DNA of 64,000 nt from Trichosporon coremiiforme (GCA_039545355.1 BCJJ01000005.1:743008-807007); one strand, 5' to 3'; shown: positions 1 through 10,990, numbered from the stretch's first letter. Notes: a model not told the origin generated them from the sequence alone. Numbers and translations: made by a program.

Positions 1-499
1 GTCGCTGTCCTCGATGCTCGGCGTGTAACCTGCACCGATGATCCTGACGTCAGCTCGACGCACCAGTCAGCACTCACAACTTGATCACTTGCGATCGCGC
101 GAGTTTCATGATGGAGTTAATCTTAGAGCTCTGCGCCTCGTCCGACAATTGACTCTCAGCTTTTTTAAGAAGATCGAACGCCTGCCATGTCAGCTAAACA
201 TCGCAAGGTGGGAAGCTCACCTCTGGTCCCTGCTCATGCTTGAATTTGTCGGGATGAATCATCAGCGATTTCTTACGATATTGCTTCTTCACTTCTGACT
301 CTGTAGCAAAGGCAGGCAGGTCGAGGATGTCATAGGGACTGTTAGGTCAGCACGCGTCGAGTTATTGAACCTACTTGAGCTTGAACGCCTTAAGGATGCG
401 CTCGACCTGGAGAGGTCAGCCTGTGCAAAACCATTACAGCTCAAACAAAATGTGTCTCACCTCCGCTTTCCTAGGAGCATCGCGATCGGTAGTCGACAT
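1..499 (-). CDS. DnaJ-domain protein, DNAJC8/Spf31-like (3' end beyond window)
   Basis: Five exons are visible on the minus strand: 461-499, 375-406, 221-338, 78-181 and 1-43 (continuing past the window edge). The phases join cleanly. The start at 499 is chosen because it is the only ATG in frame with the first splice donor. After about 20 residues the protein reads NPYDILDLPAFATESEVKKQ, then YRKKSLMIHPDKF, which is a J-domain with the HPD motif that stimulates Hsp70 ATPase. The DILDLP opening and the following helix (AFDLLKKAESQL) resemble DNAJC8, a spliceosome-associated J-protein; that assignment is an inference, while the J-domain itself is plainly visible. The gene is divergent from TFIIF alpha with 235 bp between the start codons. 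Confidence 0.85.
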
Positions 500-734
500 G
501 GTGATCTGCTGGATGAGATGGCGGGTGGAGACCTTGAGATGAAGTGAGCGCGATCAACATTCGGCGGTTCAGTGGCAAAGGCACCGCTGTGTGCGGGAGC
601 AAAACCACGTGACTTACTAGACATGTAGTCCTGTTCCCGCTCGCCACCCAACGACAGAGCCTTCACTGGTCTTGGTCAGATCGGCCGTCATTGTTCATGT
701 GCGTGTTGTGATCTGTACTCTTCTCCAGCTCATC
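500..734. promoter_or_regulatory. Bidirectional promoter region, DNAJC8-like / TFIIF alpha
   Basis: This 235-bp gap separates two divergent start codons (499 on minus, 735 on plus), so both promoters must lie here or overlap the genes. I see no clear TATA box. The open frame crossing it on the minus strand (457-666) is out of frame with the J-protein exons and is not a gene. Confidence 0.5.
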
Positions 735-2862
735 ATGGCCGGCGATGCGTTCTTCCTCAAGAAGAAATCTCGCCCACGCCAACTCGGCGCCGCCAAGCCC
801 GGCGCCGGCGTCGGTCCGTCGCGCCCCGTCCGCCCACGACCTGCGACGCGCCCGCCTTCGAAGCTAGTCGGTCTCGCGGCAGCCAAGGCCAAACAAGAGG
901 AGGAAGCCAAGGCTGTCAAGGACGAGAACATGGTCGAGATTCAGATCGTGTCCGCGGAGCCGGGATCCGGGCTGCGCTACAACCTGATGAAGATGAACAT
1001 GCTCCGCGATGTCGACCCGTCCCAGATTGCGTCCCCGATGCTGCTCAACCGCAAGCAGCCTGGACCGAAAGCACCCCCACAGTTCGCACACGACGCCGAG
1101 GGCAAGATCATCGGCCGTTACGTCTATGACGAGAACGGAAAACCCGTCCTCGATGACGAGGGCAAGCCGAAGATTGACATTAAGCAGGAGATGGACATGT
1201 CGCTTGTCGGCACTGCGCCGGGCCAGACGAACAAGCGTCGCGGAAAGCGCAACACCAAAGAGGTGTTCCATCAAGACCTCGACGTCATCAAGCTTCGACG
1301 AGAGGAAGCGAACCCTTGGGTCTTAGAGGCAAAGAACTCCACCGAGGGCTCGGAGCTGCCGGAGTTCTGGGTCGGACGGATGCAGGAGCCGTCTACGCTT
1401 CCGACAGTCTTGCTGGTGAACGAGGGCGAAGGTGCGACATTCACGATGGTGCCTTTGGGGCGAACCTATCGATTCGATCCGCAGCGGCGGTTCAAGATGC
1501 TGGATCCGGATCAAGCTAACCGATACGTTGGTTCTTGTTGCCTTGCCGATATGCTAACCCTTTCAGTTCGAGCTACAGGATAAACACCATGTCCACGACC
1601 GTTGGGGACTGCGCACCGATGACACTGGCAACCTCAAGGTTGACGAGCAAAACTTCATCAATAACAGTAACCGCGTCAAGCGCTTCGAGGCCAAGGTCGA
1701 GGAGGGTCTCAGTCTGCCAGGCGAGGAGATGAAGCCTTCCCTGCGGGCAAAGAGCCAACCGAAGGCGGCCAAGGGCTACTACGATTCTTCATACTTCGAC
1801 GACTACAAGGCGGAGAACCGCCAGATGGGTCGTGCCTTGGAAGGTGGCTTCGACGAGGAGCTCGACTACGACGTGAACGAAGACTTCCAGGACGACGAGG
1901 ACTCGAACACGTTCTACGTCAACCGCGAGGAAGAGGAGGAGAAGAAGCTTCAGGAGGAGCGCCAGAAGGAGGAGTACAAGCTCGCGAATCGCAACGTCGG
2001 TGACCGCCCACAGCTGGAAGAGAACTCTGACGACGATGAGGAGGAAGACCCCTTCGCGCTCACGAGCGAAGGTCGCCGCCTGCGCCGCATGATGCGCAAG
2101 CGTGGAGAGGAGGAGCGGGACCTGTACGGATCCGACTCGGACGACGATTCGGATAGCGATCTGGAGGAGCTGGAGCGCGAGAGGGAGCGGGAGAAGGAGA
2201 AGGAGAAGGAGAAGGAGAAGGAGGAGCGCAACGGCTCCCGCGCCGGCTCCGCTCAGCCGGGCGAGCGCTCCAGCAACTCTCCGAACAAGAAAGCCTTCCC
2301 TAAGGCCGGCGCCGGCGCTGCTTTATTAGCGAAGCGTGCGGCGTCGCGCGGCGCTTCGCCTTCTGTGCGCTCGCGCGCCGGCTCACCGTTAGCCCGCGGT
2401 TCCTCTCCGGACGGCCGCGCCAGCTCCCCGGTCGGTCGCGCTGGCTCCCCTGCTGCTCGTGCCGGGTCTCCTGCTGCTCGTGCCGGCTCTCCCGCAGTAC
2501 ACGGCAAGCGCAAGGCGACCGAGTCGCCGATGCGCGATATTCCGCCGTCGACGGGCGAGGATGGGCAGCAGAAGAAGAAGAAGAAGACGAACCGCGGCTC
2601 GGCGACACCAGTGCCCGAGTACGAGCCGTTCCCGGACATGCTTACGCGCGAGGAGGTGACCCAGTGGTTCAAGGCGCGCGGTGCGGTCTACATGAAGGAC
2701 GCTGTACAGTCGTTCATTCCACGCCTCAAGAGAGGCACTGCGGCCGCTCAACAGAAGAACCAGAGCCTCCTCCTTGCCTACATCAGGCAAATGACGGAGG
2801 CCACGGAGGCCGGCCAGGGCAAGAACAAGAAACTTCAGCTCAAGCCGGAGTACGACGTGTAG
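735..2862 (+). CDS. TFG1: Transcription initiation factor IIF, alpha subunit (RAP74/Tfg1)
   Basis: Two exons (735-1526, 1567-2862) encode 695 aa. The intron has an unusual GTTGGT donor but joins in phase to give DQANRY-FELQDKHHVHDRW, a typical RAP74 dimerisation-domain stretch. TFIIF alpha pairs with the beta subunit, escorts RNA polymerase II to promoters and stimulates elongation. Order of parts: N-terminal triple-barrel region (to about residue 320), a very acidic and charged middle containing an EKEKEKEK tract, a Ser/Pro segment with repeated RAGSPAA units (about residues 525-580), and a C-terminal winged helix from about residue 622 (LTREEVTQWFKARG). The gene is nuclear and is one of several general transcription factors in the window. 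The start at 735 is the first ATG of the conserved MAGDAFFLKKK opening; an upstream in-frame ATG at 672 is less likely. Confidence 0.92.
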
Positions 2863-3236
2863 AACAATGTAGACTTGTCCAGATGTCATCCGAATTACCT
2901 GTAACCTGCTTACTCGGACGTACAGATGCCTCTTGTTCCCTCCTGACGACTTCTCCCTACGTTCCCTCTTATACGTCAATAAGTTTAGCACGTCCAGATC
3001 CTAATGATTGAACTCTGAAGCAGATCTTCACAGAAGCTCAGACAAACAAAGCATCGTTCCAAAGGACGGAACGACGCTTCTGACACAGGCAGAAGCATGG
3101 ACTTGGTTCGCTGAAACTGACATGTCTCTCAACCTCCACCTTGCCGCTCACGTGCCGTCAGGAAGGTCCTTTGCCGCAGTGTCATTTCGCAGCTGAGTTG
3201 TCAACAACATCATTCGCATTCCCTATCTTCAGCGAT
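2863..3236. other. Intergenic, TFIIF alpha 3' end to DUF7719-type gene
   Basis: 374 bp between two same-strand genes. It should hold the terminator of the first and the promoter of the second. I see no repeats, RNA gene or convincing open frame. Confidence 0.5.
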
Positions 3237-4048
3237 ATGGCGGTGTTGGAAGAAGTGCCGGACACCGAGCTGGCCGAGATCCGGCGGCGTGTCAAGATCC
3301 CGCGCGCGCCTAAGAACAAGAAGATCCCACTCGCCAAGCCCTCGACCTCATCTACGGGACAGAAGCCGCTCGTCGACCTGTCGCTGGACGACCTGAGGGC
3401 TGCCGGCGTACAGTTCACTGAGCTCCCTGATGGAGAGCAGTTCGTGGAGGAGGACTCGGCAGACGAGGCCGACGACGAGGACGACCCCAAGACGGATGAG
3501 GAGCGCGCTCTCGAGGCGTGGTGGGACGAGTTCTTTGACTCGATGGTCTATACCGTGCCCTTCTCCTTCCTCTTCCTCATGCTTGACATGTGAGCTACGG
3601 CATTCACGAGCTCGAAGCTGACAGGCAGCCTCACGAACCTCAGCTACGACAACCATCCGGACAAGAAGCATTATGCACAGAACTACTTTGTCGCGCTCAT
3701 CAGTGAGTCGGCCAGAGAGGGCACGACTGACAATCACAGCCGTCGGCATGATCGTCTTCTACAGTGAGTCTGGCCGGCTGTGGTCCAGGCCAAAAGCTAA
3801 TGTCAGCATTACGGCATGCCTCCAACGAGTACATGCGTGCAGGCATGCTCCTTGCGTGCATCGGGTCCGGCTCGCGTCTGATCTGGATGGTGAACAAGGC
3901 CGGGTGGATGGACGTTATCCAGCAGGCGCCAGCGCTCGGCACAATTTGGATCATCACCATCGTTCAGCTCCCGCTCCTCCGCGCCCTCATCGGTCTCGCC
4001 ATCGTCACGGCATGGGGATACTGGGCGGAGATGAAGCTCACTCCTTAA
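3237..4048 (+). CDS. Small multipass membrane protein, DUF7719-like
   Basis: Four exons (3237-3589, 3629-3702, 3740-3763, 3807-4048) encode 230 aa; one exon is only 24 nt, and introns are 37-43 nt. The N-terminal 100 residues are hydrophilic and acidic (ADEADDEDDPKTDEE). Then come about four hydrophobic helices: TVPFSFLFLMLDIL, YFVALITVGMIVFY, MLLACIGSGSRLIWMV and GTIWIITIVQLPLLRALIGL. The motif QQAPALGTIW before the last helix pair is, from memory, characteristic of fungal DUF7719 proteins. The biochemical role is unknown. It converges on the TAF13-like gene. Confidence 0.8.
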
Positions 4049-4423
4049 CTGTACACCGTCCCATAGTCTTGTCTTTAGATCATGTCATAGCATTACAACT
4101 ACAAGTTACAACGTAAACTGCTGAAGAGCAGGTGAACTGCTAACAGTTGCTTCTTCTTTCTTGACCATTGGGGAGTAGTACCTGATTCAGTCAGCTTTCG
4201 TTCAAAAGGCAAAAGCTCGAGTCGTCCCTCAGTGTAACTATGAACTAGGTTCCCTCATCGCTCGGAACGATAGCGCCCCCTCCGTGTCCGGACGGGCCAA
4301 GACGGTCGCCGGGAAGGTTGCTCCATCTGGGACACATGGTCCCCCGACTGGTGTACATTGTGTAATGGGAATGGGTTTCTTCTTAGGGACCAGAGCCAGG
4401 CAGGTCGTACTCACTCTACTCTT
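4049..4423. other. Convergent intergenic region (3' ends of two genes)
   Basis: 375 bp between the stop codons of the DUF7719-like gene (+) and the TAF13-like gene (-). It should contain both polyadenylation regions. Nothing else is visible. Confidence 0.5.
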
Positions 4424-5989
4424 CTAAGGCGCCGGAGTTGAAGCCTTGCTCGGGCTGGGCGGAGCGATAGAGGCACTAGCTCTGTCTCTCTTCTTGTAGT
4501 TCGCCCTAGCGTTGCGCTTCTTGGGGGGCGCATTCGGATCAAGGTTCTTCTTCCAGCCCTTCTTGGGTCCGGGCTTTTTACGCTCCTCGGGGTTCTTGGG
4601 AGGACGGCCGCGGCGCTTAGGCTCGCCGTCTGCGCCCTCGAGGGCGCGACGCTTCGCGGCCGGTCCGTCCTGCTCGTCCAGACCAAGGAACTGCTTGCCG
4701 AGGTCGGCGATGAGATCCTGGTGGTTGGGCTGAGCCACACGTCTCGAGGCTTGGAGCTCCTGCCACATGTAGGTCATGTCGTCCCAACGCTCCAGGTACT
4801 TCCGGAGGTACGGCTGGGAAGCCAGACGATGGCGAAGAGTGTCGGCGGACAGGGGGACGGCGGTGTGGGTCGCATTCGAGGTGGGACGAATGGGGGGAAC
4901 AGGTCGACAGAGATCAGCCAAGAACTCGACGACCATGTCCTCGACGAAATCGACAGAGTCGACGTCCGGCTCCTTCACGTCGCCGGCCGCATACATCAGT
5001 GTCGCAATCTCACCGCGCATCGTGCCTCGGAAGCCTTCCTCGCGGCGGCGCGACCTATCAGCGCCAGTTTCATGTTCATCCTGAGGGACAAAAGAAACGG
5101 TGCGTAGGTTGCTTTGCTGCTTTGACTTGGACTGGCTACCAGCAGGACGCTGCCTAGCCGGAGGCGGGGTCGGAGCAGCAAGCTGCGGAGCCGGGGGACG
5201 CGCTTGCGCTTGCGCCTGCGGTTGCGGTTGCGGTGGCTGCGGCTGCGGTTGTGGCTGCTGTACCGGTTGCGTAGGGGTCGTCGGTGTCGTGGGACTCCCG
5301 TTGCCTAACAAGGATGGGTGATACGGCGTTGCAGCAGACGGGGTGGCAGGCGAGGTGGGAGATCGCTGAGGCGACTGCGTAGCCTGTTGGGCAGCAATAC
5401 GTTGTCGCGCGATGAACGTAGCCTGAACTTGGCGCTGCTGCTGGGGCGGCAGCCTGAGGAACAGCTGCTGCGCCTGTTGCTGGCTCATCGGTTGGGGCGG
5501 GTTACCGGTCGGCTTCGCATTGTAGACAGCGAGAGCCTGCTGATGGTGCTGCGAGGCGTAGAAGAGGGCCAACTGGGTAATCGTTGCTTGCGATAGCGCC
5601 GGCGTCTGCGGAGCAGGGCTTGCGGCAGCGGGACTCGGAGCTTGCGCCGGCGTCGGCATAGCGGTCGTGATCGGAGTCACTGCTGGCGAGGGTCCGGCAG
5701 GCGTCGCGACAGCGGGAGAAGGCGCCTGAGCAGCCGCAGGTTGAGGAACAGGGGCCGGTACAGGCGCAGCTATCGGTGCGGTCGGCACCGGCACGGACGG
5801 CGCTGGAGCCGGGGTAGGGACTGGGCTGGGCACGGCCATCGGAGCGGGACTGGGTACAGCGACCGGAGCCGCAGGTACTGCAGGCGCGGGGGGAGGAGGC
5901 GTAGGTGTCGGTGTCGCGGCAGCGGAAGCCGTGGCCGTAGCAGGCGCTGACACTGGCGCCGGCGAGGGCACAGCGGGCGACTCAGACAT
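4424..5989 (-). CDS. TAF13: TFIID subunit 13-like histone-fold protein with long disordered tails
   Basis: One coding exon of 521 aa. Residues 1-300 are Pro/Ala/Gln-rich with no fold visible. Residues about 325-370 contain GEIATLMYAAGD, then VDFVEDMVVEFLADLC, matching the TFIID-18 kDa (TAF13) histone-fold pattern. About 385-425 (LRHRLASQPYLRKYLERW) fits the following helices. The tail (about 455-521) is basic with an AT-hook-like KRRGRPPKNPEERKKPGPKK. TAF13 pairs with TAF11 in TFIID; yeast Taf13 is about 170 aa, so this protein is about three times longer. The start is supported by a splice acceptor lying directly before the ATG. Another small histone-fold regulator is possible, but the fold order favours TAF13. 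Confidence 0.72.
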   Translation of the reverse strand: MSESPAVPSPAPVSAPATATASAAATPTPTPPPPAPAVPAAPVAVPSPAPMAVPSPVPTPAPAPSVPVPTAPIAAPVPAPVPQPAAAQAPSPAVATPAGPSPAVTPITTAMPTPAQAPSPAAASPAPQTPALSQATITQLALFYASQHHQQALAVYNAKPTGNPPQPMSQQQAQQLFLRLPPQQQRQVQATFIARQRIAAQQATQSPQRSPTSPATPSAATPYHPSLLGNGSPTTPTTPTQPVQQPQPQPQPPQPQPQAQAQARPPAPQLAAPTPPPARQRPAGSQSKSKQQSNLRTVSFVPQDEHETGADRSRRREEGFRGTMRGEIATLMYAAGDVKEPDVDSVDFVEDMVVEFLADLCRPVPPIRPTSNATHTAVPLSADTLRHRLASQPYLRKYLERWDDMTYMWQELQASRRVAQPNHQDLIADLGKQFLGLDEQDGPAAKRRALEGADGEPKRRGRPPKNPEERKKPGPKKGWKKNLDPNAPPKKRNARANYKKRDRASASIAPPSPSKASTPAP

Positions 5990-6334
5990 CTAATCAAGTC
6001 AGTACCCGCAATTTTTAGAGAATGGGGATGAGGGTGGAAGAGTCATAGAAGCCAGGTAAGCACGCTCCGTCAAGGGTCGCAACCAACTCAGACGCACACC
6101 GAGATCCAGCTCTGGAACACAGAACGTGTTCCGAGAAGCCTTCTCAAGGCCCCGAAAGCCATCCTTAATGTCATCCAAGCCCGTTGGTCTCTTTCCCCAA
6201 AGGTAATCGAGCGCCGCCAAGCGAGGGGACAGATGGGCACGTTGAGTCAGAGGAAACCCAAGAGGAATTAGAGAATGGATTGAGCTAAAGTTAAATCCTG
6301 TTGAGGATAGAGATGATTGGAATCGCATACTCAC
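5990..6334 (-). other. Probable 5'UTR intron of the TAF13-like gene
   Basis: On the minus strand a GTGAGT donor sits at 6334 and an acceptor (CTGACTTGATTAG, with its own CTGAC branch site) ends immediately before the ATG at 5989. The intron would be 345 nt, long for this genome, and would place the start codon at the exon border. A second GTGAGT near 6552 suggests another leader intron. Confidence 0.55.
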
Positions 6335-6814
6335 AGCTACGATGTTCTATGGACTTCACGGACCGGGCTAGATGGGGAAGCAGGAAAGCTACGCTGTCAG
6401 CGACTGACCTCACAAGAGATTAAACGGTGAGATTGGAGTATCAGAAAGTGTTTTTGGTATATTTGTTTATCGCTCATGACCTCTCGGAAGCAGAACTGAA
6501 TAAAAGATTTTTCATCCTGGAAACAGGAGAAGGATGGGAAGAGACACTCACTGGTTAGTTACTCCAGGCAAGGGGATGCCTGGAGGAGCTGTCGACACAA
6601 GGACATGTGCCGTAGCTTGGAGGAAAAGAAAGCGAGAGGAGAGGTGGGTTAAATAGCGGTAACTGCAAACGTTCACTCAAAGCTGAGCGCTCGCACCCAG
6701 CGGTGACTATCACCGAATTGCCGCTGTGTGGCAACCTCCACTCGTTTGCCACCCAACGCAATCACAACGTCGTTGTTTTCGCCATCTCATCATCCAAAAG
6801 ACAACCGATTCGAC
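6335..6814. promoter_or_regulatory. Divergent promoter region, TAF13-like / RTF2
   Basis: 480 bp between the probable leader exon of the TAF13-like gene and the RTF2 start. It contains a possible second leader intron of the minus-strand gene beginning near 6552. Open frames here are short and lack family resemblance. No repeat or RNA gene is seen. Confidence 0.4.
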
Positions 6815-7873
6815 ATGGGTGCTGACGGCGGCTCGATTCCCGACAGGAGGGACCTCGTCAAGACCAAGGGAAAGTTGGAGAAGACCGATAAAGCCCTTCT
6901 GCGTGAGCGATTCTTCTTCTGCGCGCTGAGCAAGGTAAGTTAGTAGCTCCTCCTCAATTAGCTAATGCCAGAAACCTCTTTCCAAGCCCGTCGTTCTCGA
7001 TCCTCTCGGCAAACTCTACAACAAGGAGGCGATTATCGAGTACTTGATTGACGAGACTGCATATGGAGACGGCGATGAGATCTGCCCTTACATCAAGAGC
7101 GTCAAGGTTTGTCGAGGCGTACAGAACTGTGCTGACAGATAGGATGTCAAGACGCTGAACCTCATGCCGAACCCGGCGCTAAGCGAAGGAGACGATGCGA
7201 CGTCCGTGTCTCGTGCTCCGTTCGTCTGCTGGCTGTCGCTAAAGGAGATGACCGGTGCTGTGCCGTTCATTGCGATCCGCAACTGCGGTTGCGTCTTCAG
7301 CGAGGCCGCGGTCCGCGCGATCATCCCCAACCTTGCGAAGGCCCCAGAATCGTCCACCGATGGCCCGGGGGAGCCAGTAGCGTGCCCGAACTGCGCCGAG
7401 CCGTTCGATCCCACGGCTCAGTCGAGCGTCATGTCCATCTACCCGTCGCCTGAAGTGCAGGACCTGCTGCTCGACGTCCTTCTTGCTAAACGCGCCGCGA
7501 GCAAGTCGAGCAAGAAGCGAAAGGCTGACAAGGGCGAGAAGGGGGGTAAGGCGGCGGACACGATGAGCGGCGAAAAGAAGGCGAAGAAGAACAAGACGGA
7601 GAAGCGGGATCGGGAAGAGCGAACAGGCTCTGGATCCCCCGCTCCCCGCGCCGGCGCGCAGCCGACTGTCAGCCGCAGCGTCCAGTCGCTGCTCGCGGAG
7701 CAGGAGAAGAAGCGTCTGGCAGCTCAGGAGAACATGAGCGACGCAGTGAAGTCGATGTTCCGAGCCAAGTCGGACAAGAAGGACGACACGAGCGACTTCT
7801 TCGGACGAACGTTCAATAGGGTGAGTACTTGCACCTGTCAGAGTTTTGAGCTGACCAACAGTACGCGGCATGA
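6815..7873 (+). CDS. RTF2: Replication termination factor 2 (Rtf2 RING-like protein)
   Basis: Four exons (6815-6934, 6972-7106, 7143-7820, 7862-7873) encode 314 aa; the last exon carries only three codons and the stop. The opening MGADGGSIPDRRDLVKTKGK is the diagnostic Rtf2 N-terminus. A C2HC2 RING-like fold follows, with FFFCALSKKPLSKPVVLDPL, EICPYIKSVKDV, RNCGCVFSE and ACPNCAEPF giving the Cys residues. The C-terminal third is Lys-rich (SKKRKADKGEKGGKA) and probably nuclear-targeting. In fission yeast Rtf2 stabilises paused forks at replication barriers; mammalian RTF2 acts at stressed replisomes. The neighbouring genes are unrelated. Confidence 0.92.
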
Positions 7874-8072
7874 GATGTTTTTTACTATTGGAAGAGCGAG
7901 TGTTTAACTATAGATTGTTGGGCATGCTATGTTGTATCACTATCAGCGGATGGTGTGAGGCGTGCCGACCCATGGACCAGCTGGGTCGCAAGTGGGCGTG
8001 TGATGCTTACTAGGGCACCGGCGATCACATACTTTCCGTTGACTCAGCTGTCATTGACTATGGTCATTTCTC

Positions 8073-8090
8073 TCACTCACTCACTCACTC
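8073..8090. repeat. (TCAC)n microsatellite
   Basis: About four and a half TCAC units lie in the presumed 5' leader of the next gene, 23 bp upstream of its proposed start codon. Confidence 0.8.
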
Positions 8091-8112
8091 GGCTTACACA
8101 ACCACCACCCCC

Positions 8113-9670
8113 ATGGTTCCACATTACCATCCCTCCTCGCCCACACCCCGACCACAGGGCGTCGTGGAGGCCCTGGCGTCGTCGCCTCCCATCGCCCGGC
8201 GCCGCCGCCTCAACTCCTGCTCATCAGGTGCCGGGCATATCACCGGTATCGCTGGGTGGCGTCGAGCGCCGCGCACCCGCCAAGGCGGCACGAGCTCGCT
8301 GGGCATGGGGATGCAGAGCACGCCTGCAGAACGAAGCAAGAGCATCGACACAATCCCGTGGGACTCGAAGGCAACGCGGAGGACTGAGAAGCAAGCGGAG
8401 GAGGCAATGATTGATGCGTTGAGGGGTATGTTTGCCGAAGGCGGCTCCGAAGAGCTGATATCTTTTGGCGGTGACACGCCGCAGTGCTTTGACGACCCCA
8501 AAACGCCCATGGCACAGCGGCAAGACCCCCTCGAGACCACCTCAGAGTCAACGAGAGAAGTGTACCAGGACCTGGAGGTGCCCTTAAAGCTCGGCACGTC
8601 GTCTGCGCCAGTGACGTCCCAGTCATCGGCTGGTGGAAAACGCAAACCCAGCGACAATGAACACACACCTCGAAGACGCAGATCATTCTCGACCGCACTG
8701 TTCTTCGGCTCGCACTACGACATGGCCGCTCCTCTGAACGACGAGGAACAACGCACTCCCACAGAAGCCGAGCGCAGGGTCTCGAGCAAGATTGCATCTA
8801 GGCAGCTGACGCCGCGCCCGAAGCTGAACCTGCCGCCCTCCGACCTGCCCTGGTCGAGCACCCCGAGTGTGCTCTACGAGTCGTCCCCGAAGCGCCCCCG
8901 CTTCCGCGATACAAGCAGTCCCAGTACCCCCGAAATTCCGCGCAGGCGTTATTCGTCCATACCGCCGTGGGGTTTGCCGCTGAGCGCGACGCCGCCGTCC
9001 CCATTGCACTTCGGGGACCTCCTCAACGACGAGTTCGTTTTCCCATCGTCCGTACCTCGGCCAGAGTACGACTACAATCCGGTGCGCGAGGAGCGCGCAC
9101 TTAAGGCAGATCCGTTCGGTTTCTCCCGCATTGCCGCCATGATCGCAGGTGAGTTTGCGTGCCGGTCTTTTTAACTGACGGCAGGGCGTACACCGCAAGT
9201 CTTCCTCCCCTCGTCTCAAGGCAAGGAGGTACCAGAGCGGGTTTACACAACACCACGCTTTTCTTCGCCACCGACTAGCACTGAGGAGTCGCCTGTCAAC
9301 CCAGAGGCAGCGGTCAGCGTGACGCAGTCGTCACCGCCGCGTGACCGAGCAGCCTCGCCGCGGAAGAAGAAGCACTACTGGCTAGGCGAGCGGATCTACA
9401 AGCGCATGGAGCGTGCTTCGAAGTCTGACTCGGAGTCCGAGCCAGGATATCCTCTAGCCAAGAATCCTCGCAAGAGCAAGAGCAGCAAGCACAGCAAGAA
9501 GAAGTCGGCCCCTGTTAGGAGAGCCGCTCCTGAACTCGACCCAGTGAGCAGGTCGGAAGGTGCCGTAAAGCTAATCTCAGGCCGCCTTCGCTGCGCGGGC
9601 GGCACGCATAGCACACTTCAAAGAGATCGACGAGCACTACAGCCTGACTGTGGAATACATCTGGAGCTAG
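8113..9670 (+). CDS. Uncharacterised Ser/Pro/Arg-rich protein with a conserved-looking C-terminus
   Basis: Three exons (8113-9148, 9185-9543, 9581-9670) give 494 aa. I do not recognise the family. Most of the protein is low-complexity with many SP and TP sites (TPRRRRSFST, KRPRFRDTSSPSTPEIPRRR), suggesting a phosphorylated, disordered regulator. The last exon reads [20 protein letters not shown] then SLTVEYIWS, a compact helical end that looks like the only ordered part. The start is uncertain: 8113 is the first ATG of the open frame, but later in-frame ATGs are equally plausible. It lies between RTF2 and ATG27 on the same strand. Confidence 0.75.
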
Positions 9671-9939
9671 CTCATGCATCCGTTACCTGTAACCTTTCCT
9701 CTTCGTATCGTGCCTCATGTAACACACAGTGGATCGAGTGAAATTGCTCCCGTCGCCACCGTTTCGCATCGCTCGACGCGTCATGGCTTGGCTGGCTGGC
9801 ACCTGGCCGCCTCAAGTGATCGGCGCTCGGTGGTCGCCTGGTCCTGCTTCACATTTCGCTGACGTCCCGGGTTACTTTTCGCTTTCGCAACTCCTCATCT
9901 TCCCCCATTACACCTCATAACTGACACGCCTCGCACACC

Positions 9940-10908
9940 ATGAGGCTATCGTCATCATTGGCCTTTGCGGCAAGCGCGACGCTGGCGGCCGCTTGGGACT
10001 GCAAACTCCCCGGATACGTCCTGACACCTCTCGCTGGTGTACAGACTGTGACGCACGACGTGGACACGCCGCCGAGCACGACACGGCGCGTAGTTCGCAT
10101 CAACCTGTGTGACCAGCTGGGCAAGGAGGACAAAGTCGCCGATGAGGACCAGGTGCGTGTTTCCCCTCTCAACTCCTTTCCTTTCACCTCTGCTCCTGCC
10201 TTCCCCGTTCTTCTACGTTCACAACGCTGTCAGCGTTTTGGACTGTAAGCTGACCGCAGTGCAACGGCGACGTGCAGGCGTGCATGCAGGTTGTGTCCGT
10301 GAAGAAGGGCCAGGACGACCGGTATCTGCAGGCAGTCCCGCTGTGGGACAAGGACTCGCCGTCACCCGCGATCGCAGACGAGCAGGAGAAGGAGTGGCAG
10401 CTGCGTCTGAAGGCGTCGAAGAAGTATGCCGGGTGAGTTTGCTAAACAGCTACGAATGGCGCTCAGCTAACAACCCAGTTCGGAGCAGTACATGCGCATC
10501 AACATGGTCTGCGACCCGGACGCGGGCAACGATGCTGCGCCCGTCTTTGCGTCCTTCGAGGATGCCGAGGGGAAGGCGACGCTGGAACTCGAGTGGCGTT
10601 CCAAGGCGGCGTGCAAGCGTGACGACTCGTCTTCCGACGCGCCCTCAGACGACGGCGAGAAGAGCAGCGGCGGCGGCTTCTTCCACACCCTCGGCGTCAT
10701 CTTCTGGATCGTCGTGTTCGCCCTCCTGGCCTACTTCGTCCTCGGAGCGCTGTACAACTACCAGAACTATGGTGCGCGTGGGGCAGATCTGATCCCCCAC
10801 AGGGACTTCTGGCGAGAGGTGCCTGCGCTCGCGCAGGATCTCGGCAGCCACCTGTTCAACAACGTCCGGCAGAGCGGCAGTAGAGGTGGATACTCGAGCC
10901 TCGGATAA
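9940..10908 (+). CDS. ATG27: Autophagy-related protein 27
   Basis: Three exons (9940-10152, 10260-10432, 10479-10908) encode 271 aa. Residues 1-18 are a signal peptide ending before WDCKLPG. A luminal domain with paired cysteines follows (RINLCDQL, CNGDVQACMQV, INMVCDPDAG, KAACK), as in Atg27/mannose-6-phosphate-receptor-homology proteins. A Ser/Asp/Gly linker leads to one membrane helix (VIFWIVVFALLAYFVLGALY) and a short cytosolic tail ending GGYSSLG, which fits the tyrosine sorting signal of the family. Atg27 is a type I membrane protein that cycles among Golgi, endosome and vacuole and helps Atg9 trafficking. It converges on the dynein gene. Confidence 0.88.
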
Positions 10909-10990
10909 ATAGGACGCATGCATCGTCAAAACACACCCTAGACCCTCGTCTCTAGTCATTATATCATGCTCATGCTCTCTGCTCGCCCGC

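Noticed and set aside
8113..8400. Signal peptide or membrane segment in the unknown 494-aa protein
   Set aside because: The N-terminus is Pro/Arg-rich with no hydrophobic run.
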